NCBI RefSeq assembly: GCF_900249755.1
Contig: NZ_LT976853.1
Span: forward strand, 2,673,216 to 2,737,215
Origin: Cupriavidus taiwanensis
GTDB lineage: Bacteria > Pseudomonadota > Gammaproteobacteria > Burkholderiales > Burkholderiaceae
Length of the DNA stretch: 64,000 nucleotides
Reading direction: 5' to 3'
The position numbers were made by a program, and so were the translations under genes. The first letter of the stretch is position 1, and each line of letters starts with the position of its first letter. Shown here piece after piece: positions 1-9,871 of this stretch. Under the pieces are notes generated by a model. The model was not told where the DNA came from, made no database searches, and saw only the letters and a program-made list of their open reading frames with translations.

Positions 1-131
1 AGCCAGGCGATGCGCGTGGTCAGCACGCGGGTCTTGCCGCTGCCCGCGCCCGCCAGGATCAGCGCCGGTTCGTCGGGCAGGGTGACGGCGGCTAGTTGTT
101 CGGCGTTCAGGTTGGCGAGCAGGTCGGACAT
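1..131 (-). CDS. UvrD/Rep-family DNA helicase, N-terminal fragment
   Basis: Only the first 43 codons are inside the window; the gene runs off the left edge. The reverse-strand ATG is at 129-131. The peptide begins [16 protein letters not shown], a helicase Q-motif (L8, N9, Q12), followed by a Walker A loop AGAGSGKT at residues 27-34 and then RVLTTRIAW. This is the usual start of superfamily 1A helicases (UvrD, PcrA, Rep), which are 3'-5' ATP-dependent DNA translocases in repair and replication. The fragment cannot separate UvrD from Rep. It is divergent from valS, and a reverse-strand TATAAT lies 27 bases upstream. Confidence 0.85.
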   Translation of the reverse strand, partial: MSDLLANLNAEQLAAVTLPDEPALILAGAGSGKTRVLTTRIAW

Positions 132-157
132 CGGAGGGGCCTAGTGGAGTCGCCGCA

Positions 158-163
158 ATTATA
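158..163 (-). promoter_or_regulatory. Probable -10 element of the helicase gene
   Basis: The reverse strand reads TATAAT, a perfect sigma-70 -10 hexamer, 27 bases upstream of the helicase ATG. No good -35 hexamer is visible 17 bases further up. Assigned on the -10 match and position alone. Confidence 0.4.
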
Positions 164-237
164 CCGGGGGGCCTGCCCCGCGCCGGCCGCCAGCGCGCGC
201 CGCTGGCGGCGAAATAGGCACCGGGCGCCCGCCCCCG

Positions 238-243
238 TATAAT
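238..243 (+). promoter_or_regulatory. Probable -10 element of valS
   Basis: TATAAT occurs 106 bases before the valS ATG in the 218-bp gap between the divergent helicase and valS genes. There is no convincing -35 box. A start here would give a leader of about 100 nt. No T-box-like leader structure is apparent, as expected for a proteobacterium. Confidence 0.4.
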
Positions 244-349
244 TTGTGGTTTCACTGGCGCCAGGCCGGCCCTGACAGGCCGCCAGCGACCGCCAGGCGC
301 AGGCCACCGCACCTGCCACGCATCCAGACGCCAACCTCGACATCCCAGC

Positions 350-3217
350 ATGACCGCCCAAGACCAATCGCTTGCCAAGAGCTTCGAACCCGCCGCCATC
401 GAGGCGAAATGGGGCCCCGAGTGGGAGAAGCGCGGCATTGCCAAGCCGACTTTCGACCCCGCCCGCCCGGACTTCGCGATCCAGCTGCCGCCGCCCAATG
501 TGACCGGCACGCTGCATATGGGCCATGCTTTCAACCAGACCATCATGGATGGCCTGGCACGCCATGCGCGCATGGCCGGCGCCAATACGCTGTGGGTGCC
601 GGGCACCGACCACGCCGGCATCGCCACGCAGATCGTGGTGGAGCGCCAGCTGGAAGGCCAGGGCGTGTCGCGCCATGACCTGGGCCGCGAGAAGTTCACC
701 GAGAAGGTGTGGGCCTGGAAGGAAGAGTCGGGCTCGACCATCACCCGCCAGGTGCGGCGCATGGGCGCGTCGATCGACTGGAGCCGCGAGTACTTCACGA
801 TGTCGCCGGAGATGTCGAAGGCGGTCACCGAGGTCTTCGTGCGGCTGTACGAGCAGGGCCTGATCTACCGCGGCAAGCGGCTGGTCAACTGGGATCCGGT
901 GCTGGGCACCGCGGTGTCGGACCTGGAAGTCGACAGCGTCGAGGAAGAAGGCTCGCTGTGGCATATCCGCTATCCGCTGGTCGAGGCTGACGCCAAGGGG
1001 GGCCTGACCCACCTGACCGTGGCCACCACGCGCCCGGAAACCATGCTCGGCGACGTCGCCGTGATGGTGCATCCGGAAGACGAGCGCTACGCGCACCTGA
1101 TCGGCAAGTCGGTGCACCTGCCGCTGACCGGCCGCCAGATCCCGGTGATCGCCGACGAATACGTCGACCGCGAGTTCGGCACCGGCGTGGTCAAGGTGAC
1201 GCCGGGCCATGACTTCAACGACTATGCGGTGGGCCTGCGCCACAACCTGCCGCAGCTGTCGATCCTGACGCTGGACGCGAAGATCGTCGCCGACGCCCCC
1301 GCCGCCTATGCCGGCCTGGACCGCTTCGATGCGCGCAAGGCCATCGTCGACGACCTCGACAAGCGGGGCCTGCTCGAAGACGTCAAGAAGCACAAGCTGA
1401 TGACGCCGCGCAGCGAGCGCACCGGCAGCGCGATCGAGCCGATGCTGACCGACCAGTGGTTCGTCGCCATGAGCAAGCCCGCGCCGGAAGGCACCTTCTA
1501 CCCGGGCCGCTCGATCGCCGAGGTGGCGCTCGAGGCCGTGCAGAGCGGCGAGATCAAGCTGGTGCCGGAGAACTGGATCAGCACCTACAACCAGTGGCTG
1601 GGCAATATCCAGGACTGGTGCATCTCGCGCCAGCTGTGGTGGGGCCACCAGATCCCGGCGTGGTACGACGACGTCGGCAACTGCTTCGTCGGCCGCACCG
1701 AGGAAGAGGCCGCCGCCAAGGCGCGCGCCGCCGGCAGCACCGGCGCGCTGCGCCGCGAGGAAGACGTGCTCGACACCTGGTTCTCGTCGGCGCTGGTGCC
1801 GTTCTCCTCGCTGGGCTGGCCCGAGGAAACGCCCGAGCTGAAGCACTTCCTGCCGTCGTCGGTGCTGGTCACCGGCTACGACATCATCTTCTTCTGGGTG
1901 GCGCGCATGGTCATGATGACCAAGCACTTCACCGGCAAGGTGCCCTTCCATACCGTTTACGTGCACGGCCTGGTGCGCGACTCGGAAGGCAAGAAGATGA
2001 GCAAGTCCGAGGGCAACACGCTCGACCCGGTGGACCTGATCGACGGCATCGACCTCGACACGCTGCTGAAGAAGCGCACCACCGGCCTGCGCCGCCCCAA
2101 GGACGCGCCCAAGATCGAGAAGAAGACCAAGAAGGAATTCCCCGAAGGCATTCCGGCCTTCGGCGCCGACGCGCTGCGCTTCACCTTTGCCTCGCTGGCC
2201 ACGCTCGGGCGCAATATCAACTTCGATACCGGCCGCTGCGAGGGCTACCGCAACTTCTGCAACAAGCTGTGGAACGCGACCCGCTTCGTGCTGATGAACA
2301 CTGAGGGCCACGACTGCGGCATGGGCCCGTGCAACAACGACTGCGGCCCCGACGGCTACCTCGATTTCTCGCAGGCCGACCGCTGGATCGTGTCGCTGCT
2401 GCAGCGCGTTGAGGCCGACGTCGAAAAGGGCTTTGCCGAGTACCGCTTCGACAATATCGCCAACGCGATCTACAAGTTCGTCTGGGACGAGTACTGCGAC
2501 TGGTACCTGGAACTGGCCAAGGTGCAGATCCAGAACGGCACCGAAGCCCAGCAGCGCGCCACGCGCCGCACCCTGCTGCGCGTGCTCGAAACCGTGCTGC
2601 GGCTGGCGCATCCGGTGATCCCGTTCATTACCGAAGAACTGTGGCAGAAGGTGGCCCCGCTGGCCGGCCGCGCCAGCGGCGATGGTGCGGAAACGATCGC
2701 TTTGCAGCCGTATCCGCTGCCCGCCGCCGCCAAGATCGACGAGAATGCCGAGCAGTGGGTCGCGCGCCTGAAGGAAGTGATCGACGCCTGCCGCAACCTG
2801 CGCGGCGAGATGAATATCTCGCCGGCCCAGCGCATCCCGCTGTACGCGCAGGGCGACAGCACCTTCCTGAAGGCGGCGAGCGCACATATCCAGGCGCTGG
2901 CGAAACTTTCCGAGGTGCGCGTCTTCGAAGATGAAGCCACCCTGCAAGCGGAGGGCGCCGGTGCGCCGGTCGCCATTGCCGGGGGCAACCACCTGCTGCT
3001 GAAGATCGAGATCGATGTCGCCGCCGAGCGCGCGCGGCTGTCGAAGGAAGTCGAACGCATCGGTGGCGAAATCGGCAAGTGCCGCGCCAAGCTGTCGAAC
3101 GAGAGCTTTGTCGCCAAGGCACCGCCCGCGGTGGTGGCGCAAGAGACGCAGCGCCTGTCCGATTTCGAGCAGACGCTGGCCAAGCTGCAGGGCCAGCTGC
3201 AACGGCTGCCGGCCTGA
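350..3217 (+). CDS. valS: Valyl-tRNA synthetase
   Basis: This class I synthetase of 955 aa charges tRNA-Val with valine in the cytoplasm. The Rossmann-fold signature [14 protein letters not shown] has the HIGH-type motif HMGH at residues 56-59. The KMSKS loop (KMSKSEGN) starts at residue 549 and lies in the typical ValRS context. A CP1 editing domain (about 190-340) contains the [10 protein letters not shown] motif. The C-terminus (about 890-955) is the Ala/Lys/Arg-rich coiled-coil arm characteristic of bacterial ValRS. Length matches the E. coli enzyme (951 aa). galU follows on the same strand after about 140 bases. The strong codon bias produces very long open frames on the opposite strand; these are shadows. 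Confidence 0.98.
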   Translation: MTAQDQSLAKSFEPAAIEAKWGPEWEKRGIAKPTFDPARPDFAIQLPPPNVTGTLHMGHAFNQTIMDGLARHARMAGANTLWVPGTDHAGIATQIVVERQLEGQGVSRHDLGREKFTEKVWAWKEESGSTITRQVRRMGASIDWSREYFTMSPEMSKAVTEVFVRLYEQGLIYRGKRLVNWDPVLGTAVSDLEVDSVEEEGSLWHIRYPLVEADAKGGLTHLTVATTRPETMLGDVAVMVHPEDERYAHLIGKSVHLPLTGRQIPVIADEYVDREFGTGVVKVTPGHDFNDYAVGLRHNLPQLSILTLDAKIVADAPAAYAGLDRFDARKAIVDDLDKRGLLEDVKKHKLMTPRSERTGSAIEPMLTDQWFVAMSKPAPEGTFYPGRSIAEVALEAVQSGEIKLVPENWISTYNQWLGNIQDWCISRQLWWGHQIPAWYDDVGNCFVGRTEEEAAAKARAAGSTGALRREEDVLDTWFSSALVPFSSLGWPEETPELKHFLPSSVLVTGYDIIFFWVARMVMMTKHFTGKVPFHTVYVHGLVRDSEGKKMSKSEGNTLDPVDLIDGIDLDTLLKKRTTGLRRPKDAPKIEKKTKKEFPEGIPAFGADALRFTFASLATLGRNINFDTGRCEGYRNFCNKLWNATRFVLMNTEGHDCGMGPCNNDCGPDGYLDFSQADRWIVSLLQRVEADVEKGFAEYRFDNIANAIYKFVWDEYCDWYLELAKVQIQNGTEAQQRATRRTLLRVLETVLRLAHPVIPFITEELWQKVAPLAGRASGDGAETIALQPYPLPAAAKIDENAEQWVARLKEVIDACRNLRGEMNISPAQRIPLYAQGDSTFLKAASAHIQALAKLSEVRVFEDEATLQAEGAGAPVAIAGGNHLLLKIEIDVAAERARLSKEVERIGGEIGKCRAKLSNESFVAKAPPAVVAQETQRLSDFEQTLAKLQGQLQRLPA

Positions 3218-3356
3218 CCCGCAACGGTCGGGCAGCGGCCTGCATCACGCCCCTGCCAGTCGGGGGTTCTGTGCGGCATCGTCGGACAGAACCGGACAGA
3301 CGGCGCCCGCGCGGGCTGGCAGGGTTATGGACTGGAATCTGAGAGGTACACCTGAT

Positions 3357-4247
<891 letters not shown>

Positions 4248-4266
4248 TCGCTGTCCTGCACATCAA

Positions 4267-4296
4267 GAAAAAAGCCGCTTTCGAGCGGCTTTTTTC
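4267..4296. terminator. Bidirectional rho-independent terminator between galU and the TusA-like gene
   Basis: A perfect 13-bp stem (GAAAAAAGCCGCT and its complement) with a TTCG tetraloop is flanked by A and T runs on both sides. It can therefore end transcription of galU rightward and of the convergent leftward run (MFS to TusA-like gene). Confidence 0.9.
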
Positions 4297-4303
4297 TTCT
4301 TTA

Positions 4304-4332
4304 CCGTCGTTCCCGCGCAGGCGGGAACCGGG
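4304..4332. repeat. REP-like palindrome (single copy)
   Basis: The sequence CGTCGTTCCCGCGCAGGCGG continues into GAACCGGG and forms the hairpin TTCCCGC/GCGGGAA. It matches the arms of the paired element at 34404-34490 (CGTCG-TCCCGCGC core). It sits directly against the stop codon of the TusA-like gene. Confidence 0.6.
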
Positions 4333-4333
4333 C

Positions 4334-4561
4334 TCAACGGCGGCGCATGTAGAACACGAACACCTTGTCCACTTCCGAGTGCGACAGCAGCTCGTTGCCG
4401 GTCTGCTTGGCAAAGGCCTGGAAATCGCGGGTGGCGCCGGGATCGGTGGCCAGCACCTTGAGCACGTCGCCGCTGGCCATGTCGGCCAGCGCCTTCTTGG
4501 TGCGCAGGATCGGCAGCGGGCAGTTCAGGCCGCGCGCGTCCACTTCTTTCTGGAACTCCAT
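4334..4561 (-). CDS. TusA-family sulfur carrier protein
   Basis: This small protein (75 aa) has the TusA signature DARGLNCPLPILRTKKAL, with the sulfur-accepting cysteine at C14 in the CPxP motif. TusA-type proteins relay persulfide sulfur, for example from IscS towards tRNA 2-thiouridine or into sulfur oxidation. The true start is the ATG at 4559-4561, preceded by AGGAAGAGA; the longer open frame upstream has no family similarity. It is the last gene of a leftward run, 52 bases after the Nudix gene. No TusBCD or sulfur-oxidation genes are nearby, so its partner is unknown. Confidence 0.85.
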   Translation of the reverse strand: MEFQKEVDARGLNCPLPILRTKKALADMASGDVLKVLATDPGATRDFQAFAKQTGNELLSHSEVDKVFVFYMRRR

Positions 4562-4613
4562 TCGTCTCTTCCTTTGATGCTTGGGGGCCGGGAGGCTGGC
4601 GGGAACACCAGCC

Positions 4614-5198
4614 TTACCAGCGGTATTGTAGCGAAGCCCCGGCCTGGCTGAAGTCGTGCGGGCGGCGCGGGTCGTCAATGTCGGCGCCGGTCTGGCGGTC
4701 GAAGAATCGCACCGGGTAGCCCCGCGCCGCAAGCCAGTCGGCCACCGCGAAGCCGGTTCCGGCCGACCACACGCGCACTTCCTGGGGCGCCACCAGCTTG
4801 TACTCGGCCAGTTCCTCGGACAGCGCGACGGTGCCGGTCGCCTTGACGTGATAGGCGATGATCAGTTCGTTCTTGCGCATGAACTCGTAGACGCCGATCA
4901 GCGCGACCGATTCGGTATCGAGGTTGGTCTCTTCCTTCAGCTCGCGCGCCACGCCCAGCTCGGGCGGCTCGTCGCGCTCCAGGAAGCCGGTCACCAGCGC
5001 AAACATCTGCTCCGGCCACGCGGCGTTGCGCGCCAGCAGCAGCTTGTCCTGGTACTCCACCACCGCCGCCAGCACCGGCAGCGGATTGTTCCAGTGCACG
5101 AAGCCGCATTCCTGCTGCACGCAGGCGTGGCGCTCGCGCCCGGACAGCGGCAGCACCTCGAGCGGCGCGCCGCACTGCGGGCAGAATCGGTATCGCAT
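4614..5198 (-). CDS. Zinc-ribbon Nudix hydrolase
   Basis: The protein (194 aa) starts with a zinc ribbon (C6, C9, C26, C31). A Nudix fold follows, and its box runs from residue 71 to 93 (GFLERDEPPELGVARELKEE, then TNL). All metal-binding glutamates are present; the usual Gly near the end of the box is Asn. The domain order resembles the C-terminal half of NADH pyrophosphatase NudC, but the NudC N-terminal domain is absent. It probably hydrolyses a nucleoside diphosphate linked to another group; the substrate is not readable from the sequence. Cytoplasmic. It sits between ltaE and the TusA-like gene with short gaps, probably co-transcribed. Confidence 0.85.
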   Translation of the reverse strand: MRYRFCPQCGAPLEVLPLSGRERHACVQQECGFVHWNNPLPVLAAVVEYQDKLLLARNAAWPEQMFALVTGFLERDEPPELGVARELKEETNLDTESVALIGVYEFMRKNELIIAYHVKATGTVALSEELAEYKLVAPQEVRVWSAGTGFAVADWLAARGYPVRFFDRQTGADIDDPRRPHDFSQAGASLQYRW

Positions 5199-5243
5199 TT
5201 GGGGGCTCCTGAAGATCTCGTCGTTATAGGTATGGAATGCCGG

Positions 5244-6275
5244 TCAGGCGCCGCAAGCCGTGCGCATGTCGGCGGCGAGCGCCTCGACCGTCTGCGGCTG
5301 CAGGTCCCATGCACACATGAAACGGCAGCCGCCGGCGCCGATAAAGGTATAGAAGCGCCAGCCCTTTGCGCGCAGCGCCTCGATCGCCGGCAGCGGCAGC
5401 TCGGCGAAGACCGCATTCGACTGCGTCGGAAACATGATGCGCACACCGGGAATATCGCGGATGCGCTGCTGCAGCAGCTGCGCCATCGCATTGGCATGGC
5501 GCGCGTTGGCGAGCCACACGTCGTTCTCGAGCAAGCCCAGCCACGGCGCCGAGATAAAGCGCATTTTCGACGCCAGCTGCCCCGCCTGCTTGACGCGGTA
5601 GGCAAAGTCCTCGGCCAGGCGGCGGTCGAAGAACACCACCGCCTCGCCCACCGGCAGCCCGTTCTTGGTGCCGCCGAAGCACAGCACGTCGACGCCCGCG
5701 CGCCAGGTGATTTCAGATGGATGCACGCCCAGCGACGCCACCGCGTTGGCAAAGCGCGCGCCGTCCATATGCACGCGCAGCTGCCGGCGCTTGGCGATGG
5801 CGGCGATCGCGCGCACTTCTTCCACGCTGTAGACGGTGCCGACCTCGGTCGACTGCGTCAGCGACACCACCTTGGGCTTGGGGTAATGGATGTCGGCACG
5901 GCGCGTGACCAGCGCCTCGACCGCATCGGGCGTGAGCTTGCCGTGCTCGCCCGGCGCGGTCAGCAGCTTGGAGCCGTTGGAGAAGAACTCCGGCCCGCCG
6001 CATTCGTCGGTCTCGATATGCGCCAGTTCATGGCAGATCACCGAGTGGTACGACTGGCACAGCGCCGACAGCGCCAGCGAGTTGGCCGCCGTGCCGTTGA
6101 ACACGAAGAACACTTCGCAATCGGTCTGGAACAGGTCGCGGATGCGGTCGCAGACCTTCTGCGTCCAGGTATCGTCGCCATAGGCCTGCTCATGGCCGCT
6201 GCCGTTGGCTTCCAGGAAGTACTTGAGCGACTCCGGGCAGAAGCCGGCGTAGTTGTCAGAGGCGAAGTGCTGCAT
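5244..6275 (-). CDS. ltaE: Low-specificity L-threonine aldolase
   Basis: This PLP fold-type I aldolase of 343 aa cleaves L-threonine or L-allo-threonine to glycine and acetaldehyde. The Schiff-base lysine is K204 in the motif FGGTKNG, and the cofactor-ring aspartate is D171 in HMDGARFAN. SDNYAGFCPE at the N-terminus is typical of the LtaE/beta-eliminating lyase family. The upstream ribosome-binding site is weak. The gene follows the tautomerase gene by 28 bases in the same direction, which suggests co-transcription. Confidence 0.9.
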   Translation of the reverse strand: MQHFASDNYAGFCPESLKYFLEANGSGHEQAYGDDTWTQKVCDRIRDLFQTDCEVFFVFNGTAANSLALSALCQSYHSVICHELAHIETDECGGPEFFSNGSKLLTAPGEHGKLTPDAVEALVTRRADIHYPKPKVVSLTQSTEVGTVYSVEEVRAIAAIAKRRQLRVHMDGARFANAVASLGVHPSEITWRAGVDVLCFGGTKNGLPVGEAVVFFDRRLAEDFAYRVKQAGQLASKMRFISAPWLGLLENDVWLANARHANAMAQLLQQRIRDIPGVRIMFPTQSNAVFAELPLPAIEALRAKGWRFYTFIGAGGCRFMCAWDLQPQTVEALAADMRTACGA

Positions 6276-6303
6276 GGGGTTCAGTGTGAGACGGCCTGGC
6301 GCC

Positions 6304-6492
6304 TTACTTCTTGTCGGCCCACAGCTCGCCGCCGGTGGCCCAGTTCTCGCGCTTGATGTCGGTGATGATGATGTCGACCGCCGACGGCGAGCAGCCCAGC
6401 GTCTCGCAGCTGACGCGGGTCACTGCTTCGACGAACTTGCGCTTTTGCTCGATGGTGCGGCCTTCAAACATTTCGACGTGGAAAGTCGGCAT
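6304..6492 (-). CDS. 4-oxalocrotonate tautomerase family protein
   Basis: This 62-aa protein has the tautomerase layout: the initiator Met is followed by Pro, which becomes the catalytic N-terminal proline (MPTFHVEMFEGRT). The length is typical of the small 4-OT subunits that assemble into hexamers. An AGGAG ribosome-binding site precedes the ATG at 6490-6492. Such enzymes tautomerise 2-hydroxydienoates or dehalogenate related acids. No meta-cleavage pathway is next to it; its neighbours are a class II aldolase upstream and ltaE downstream, so the substrate is unknown. Confidence 0.88.
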   Translation of the reverse strand: MPTFHVEMFEGRTIEQKRKFVEAVTRVSCETLGCSPSAVDIIITDIKRENWATGGELWADKK

Positions 6493-6549
6493 ACATTGCT
6501 CCTGTGCTTGATTGATTGTTGTCGTCCGGGCGGGGAAAACCTCTCCCCT

Positions 6550-7323
6550 TCAGTCCCGGTAGGAAGGATCGATTCTATCCAGTTTGCGCAGCAGCGCGGG
6601 CCATTCCAGCACGCCTTCGACGGCGCCGTCGTCATGGAGCTGCGCGGAGGTCGTGTCCGCCACGGCGGCGTCGGGCTGCACCAGCGCACCGCCCGCCTGC
6701 GCCGCGATCTGGATCTCGCAGGCCTTGATCAGCGTCGCCATCAGCACATAGGCTTCGGCCACGGTGCGGCCTACCGTCAGCGTGCCATGGTTGCGCAACA
6801 GCATGGCCGGATGCGTGCTCAGCGATGCCGTCAGCCGCGCGCCCTCGGCCGGGGTAAAGGCCAGCCCTTCATAGTCGTGGTAGGCCATGCGCCCATGGAA
6901 CCGCATGGCGTGCTGCGACAGCGGCAGCAGCCCCGCCGCCTGCGCCGACACGGCGATGCCGGCGGTGTTATGCAGGTGCATCACGCACATGGCATCGGCG
7001 CGCGCGGCATGCACCGCGGCGTGCAGCGCGAAGCCGGTCACGTTGACCGGATGCACGGTGTCGCCGACGACTTCGCCGCGGCCGTTGATCTTGACCAGGT
7101 CGCTGGCGCGGATCTCGTCGAAGGCAAAGCCGAACGGGTTGATCAGGAAGTGATCCGGCTCGCCCGGCACCGTGGCCGAGATATGGGTGTAGATCAGGTC
7201 ATCCCAGCGCTCGACCGCGGCCAGCCGATAGGCGGCGGCCAGGTCGACGCGCACGCGCTGCTCTTCGGCCGAGACGGGATGGGAAGCGCCGGCGGCGCGC
7301 GCGGGCTGCAAGGCAAAAGACAT
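6550..7323 (-). CDS. Class II aldolase/adducin family protein
   Basis: The protein (257 aa) contains the zinc-site motif MHLHNTAG (H116, H118) and the third metal histidine in LLRNHGTL (H179). It thus has the class II aldolase / L-fuculose-phosphate aldolase fold. An early YTHISATVPG segment matches the family. Lone members in proteobacteria often lack a known substrate and may be aldolases, decarboxylases or epimerases. The start at 7321-7323 (MSFALQ) is the first well-placed ATG; the frame extends further upstream but without family similarity. It follows the MFS gene by 177 bases and precedes the tautomerase gene. Confidence 0.85.
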   Translation of the reverse strand: MSFALQPARAAGASHPVSAEEQRVRVDLAAAYRLAAVERWDDLIYTHISATVPGEPDHFLINPFGFAFDEIRASDLVKINGRGEVVGDTVHPVNVTGFALHAAVHAARADAMCVMHLHNTAGIAVSAQAAGLLPLSQHAMRFHGRMAYHDYEGLAFTPAEGARLTASLSTHPAMLLRNHGTLTVGRTVAEAYVLMATLIKACEIQIAAQAGGALVQPDAAVADTTSAQLHDDGAVEGVLEWPALLRKLDRIDPSYRD

Positions 7324-7500
7324 GGGGGACTCCTCGCGCCGCCCGGCCCGGCGTGCCGGGTACGGCCCCGGCCTTCTGTGCCGCGCCGCGGGCTGCACGG
7401 CAGTCGCGCAACCGCTCGCGTGGCGCCAGGCGGCAAAGGCCATACTTTAGCGCACCCTGGCGCGCGGCCTCTTAGCCGCGCGTAGCGCTCGGGTAGCTGA

Positions 7501-8778
7501 TCAGGCAGACGGCAGCGGCCAGGCGCGGCGCATCCACGCGAACACCAGCGCGCCCAGCGCCAGCGCCGCCGCGGCGCAAGCCAGCGATGCGGCGAAGCCG
7601 CCGGTGCGCGCCACCAGCGCGGTCGCCAGCGGCGGCCCGGCGATCTGGCCCAGGCCGTAGGACGCGGTCATCAGGCCCATCAGCCGGGGCGCCTGCGGCC
7701 CCCACAGCCGCCGCGCCTCGCGCATCGCAAACGCCACCAGCGCGGTGAACGGCAGGCCCGCCAGCAAGCTGCTCAGGGCAAAGCCGGCCACGCTCGGCAA
7801 CACCACCGCGATCGCCACGCCCAGCGCCTGCATGCCGTACAGCAGCGCCAGCAGCTTGCGGTTGTCGTGCGCCATGCCGACGCGCGTGGCCAGGAACGCG
7901 CCCACCGCCACGCCCGCGCCGAAGATCGGCCAGAACAGGTCGGCCCAAACCGTGCCGGGCAGCGCCTGGCGCGCGATCACGGGCAGGAAGGTCGCGGTGA
8001 TGATGTAGCCGAAGCCGGCCAGGCCGTAGGCAAAGGTCAGCGCCCAGGTCTGGGCGTCGAGCCGCGCGCCGCCCGGCGGCGATGACGGGGCCGGCGCCGC
8101 TGGCGCTGCCGTGGCCGCCACGGCCGGCGGCGCGACGAAGATCCGCCACACCGCAGCAGTCAGCACCACGCCCAGCGCGGTGAAGGCCAGCCAGCCATGC
8201 TCCGCTTGCCAGCCCGCGCCGACCATGCCGGAGGCACCCAGCCCGGTGACCACGATGCCCAGCCCCGGGCCGCAGAAGATCAGCCCGGCCAGCGCGGGCT
8301 GGCCCAGTTCGGCCAGCCGCTGCAGGCACCAGGCGGCGGTGTAGACCATCACCACGGCGCTGGCCACGCCCGCGGCGGCGCGCCACAGCGACCATGCCGG
8401 CATGCCGCCCGGCAAAGCCATGCCGAGCGTCAGCAGCACGGTGGCCACCAAACCCCACCGCACCATGCGCACCGCGTCGGGCCGGATAAACATGCACACC
8501 GCGGCGCCGATGAAATAGCCGATGTAGTTGACCGTCGCCAGCCAGCCGCCCTGGTCCAGCGTGACGGTGCCGTCATGCAGCATCATCGGCAGCAGCGGCG
8601 TGAAGGCGAAGCGGCCGATTCCCATCACCACCGCCAGCGACACCAGGCCGGCCAGCGCCACCGCGACCGGCCCGGCCGCGCGATGCGGCAATGCGGCGGC
8701 GGCGCGCGCGGCGGGGTGTTCGGGCTCAAGGCTTTGGGGCGTCGGCATCATGGATGGCCGTGGGGGCGGCCGTTGCAT
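7501..8778 (-). CDS. YbfB/YjiJ-family MFS transporter
   Basis: This polytopic inner-membrane protein (425 aa) has about 12 hydrophobic segments. Its first helix carries VVMGIGRFAFTPLLPMM, the signature of the YbfB/YjiJ subgroup of the major facilitator superfamily. A long Ala/Pro-rich cytoplasmic loop lies near the middle (about 215-235), as usual between the two six-helix halves. Substrate unknown. Starts at Met1 (8778), Met10 or Met11 are all possible. It is divergent from a LysR gene, and a perfect dyad lies between them, so LysR control is likely. Confidence 0.85.
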   Translation of the reverse strand: MQRPPPRPSMMPTPQSLEPEHPAARAAAALPHRAAGPVAVALAGLVSLAVVMGIGRFAFTPLLPMMLHDGTVTLDQGGWLATVNYIGYFIGAAVCMFIRPDAVRMVRWGLVATVLLTLGMALPGGMPAWSLWRAAAGVASAVVMVYTAAWCLQRLAELGQPALAGLIFCGPGLGIVVTGLGASGMVGAGWQAEHGWLAFTALGVVLTAAVWRIFVAPPAVAATAAPAAPAPSSPPGGARLDAQTWALTFAYGLAGFGYIITATFLPVIARQALPGTVWADLFWPIFGAGVAVGAFLATRVGMAHDNRKLLALLYGMQALGVAIAVVLPSVAGFALSSLLAGLPFTALVAFAMREARRLWGPQAPRLMGLMTASYGLGQIAGPPLATALVARTGGFAASLACAAAALALGALVFAWMRRAWPLPSA

Positions 8779-8827
8779 TGCGATCCCTGTATGCTACGCT
8801 GCCAACAGCATCCCAAAAAATGAATTA

Positions 8828-8848
8828 TCAAGATGCCATACATCTTGA
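8828..8848. promoter_or_regulatory. Perfect dyad, probable LysR operator
   Basis: TCAAGATG-N5-CATCTTGA is a perfect 8-bp inverted repeat with a 5-bp spacer. It lies 30 bases before the LysR start and 50 bases before the divergent MFS start. Size, symmetry and position fit a LysR-family recognition site. Confidence 0.6.
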
Positions 8849-8877
8849 AATCAGATGCATAACCCCGGAGCCCAGCC

Positions 8878-9777
8878 ATGGACCTTGCCGCGCTCGAGAT
8901 TTTCCGCACCGTCGTCGAAACCGGCGGCATCACCCGCGCGGCCGAGCGGCTGCACCGGGTGCAGTCCAACGTCACCACCCGCATCCGCCAGCTGGAGCAG
9001 TCGCTGGGCGTCGAGCTGTTCGTGCGCGACGGGCGGCGCATGGTGCTGACGCCGTCGGGGCAGACCTTGTTCGACTACGCCTGCCGCATCCTGACCCTGA
9101 CCGAAGAGGCGCGCCAGGCGGTGTTGCCGGCGCGCCCGCACGGGCGGCTGCGCATTGCGTCGATGGAAAGCACTGCCGCCAGCCGCCTGCCGCAGGTGCT
9201 GGCCGCGTATCACCAGGCCTGGCCCGAGGTGCAGCTGGAACTGGTGACGCTGGCCACGCGCCAGGCCTTCGATGCGCTGGCGCGCTTCGAGGTGGACTGC
9301 GCCTTTGTCGCCGAACCGCTGGCCGACCCGGCGCTGCGCGCGGTGCCGGTGTTCGAGGAAGAGCTGGTGGTGATCACGCGCGAGCACCACCGCCCGGTGC
9401 GCGGCGCGGCGGACCTGGAAGTGCCGACGCTGCTGGCGTTCGAACCGGGCTGCAACTACCGCGCACGGCTCGAGACCTGGTACGGCACCGGCGCGGCGCC
9501 GACGCCGCGCGTGCTGCAGCTCAGCTCCTACCATGCGATCGTCGCCTGCGTCGCGGCGGGCATCGGCGCGGCGATCGTGCCGCGCTCGGTGCTGGGCCTG
9601 TACCGCGACCTGCCGGCGATCCGCCAGCACAGCCTGGGCGCGGCGGGCCGGGTGCGCACGCTGCTGGCCTGGCAGCCGTCGATGGCCAGTGCCGCGCTGC
9701 ATGCACTGGTCGAGGCCCTGCCCGGGCTCTCACCCGGATCTCCGGGCTCTCCCGGCCCCGAGCTGGCCGCGGCCTGA
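8878..9777 (+). CDS. LysR-family transcriptional regulator (divergent to MFS gene)
   Basis: The protein (299 aa) has an N-terminal winged helix-turn-helix (residues 1-60, with ITRAAERLHRVQSNVTTRIR) and a C-terminal type 2 periplasmic-binding-like effector domain (about 90-290). MDLAALEIFRTVVETGGITR is a standard LTTR start. It is divergently arranged with the MFS transporter gene and probably activates it in response to the transported compound. The effector is unknown. Confidence 0.9.
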   Translation: MDLAALEIFRTVVETGGITRAAERLHRVQSNVTTRIRQLEQSLGVELFVRDGRRMVLTPSGQTLFDYACRILTLTEEARQAVLPARPHGRLRIASMESTAASRLPQVLAAYHQAWPEVQLELVTLATRQAFDALARFEVDCAFVAEPLADPALRAVPVFEEELVVITREHHRPVRGAADLEVPTLLAFEPGCNYRARLETWYGTGAAPTPRVLQLSSYHAIVACVAAGIGAAIVPRSVLGLYRDLPAIRQHSLGAAGRVRTLLAWQPSMASAALHALVEALPGLSPGSPGSPGPELAAA

Positions 9778-9871
9778 GCGGCCGGCCCCGGCACCGCCGG
9801 GCCGCGTGCAAGATGTGCCCGGTGGCCTACACTTGAAGTGGCGCCACCACGGCACCTTGCGTGCCCCTGCC

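Noticed and set aside
107..3202. A 1031-codon open frame on the strand opposite valS
   Set aside because: It is the antisense shadow of a GC-rich, highly expressed gene. Its composition (Arg, His, Leu, Gln, Ala, Val) is typical of such shadows and it shows no family motif.
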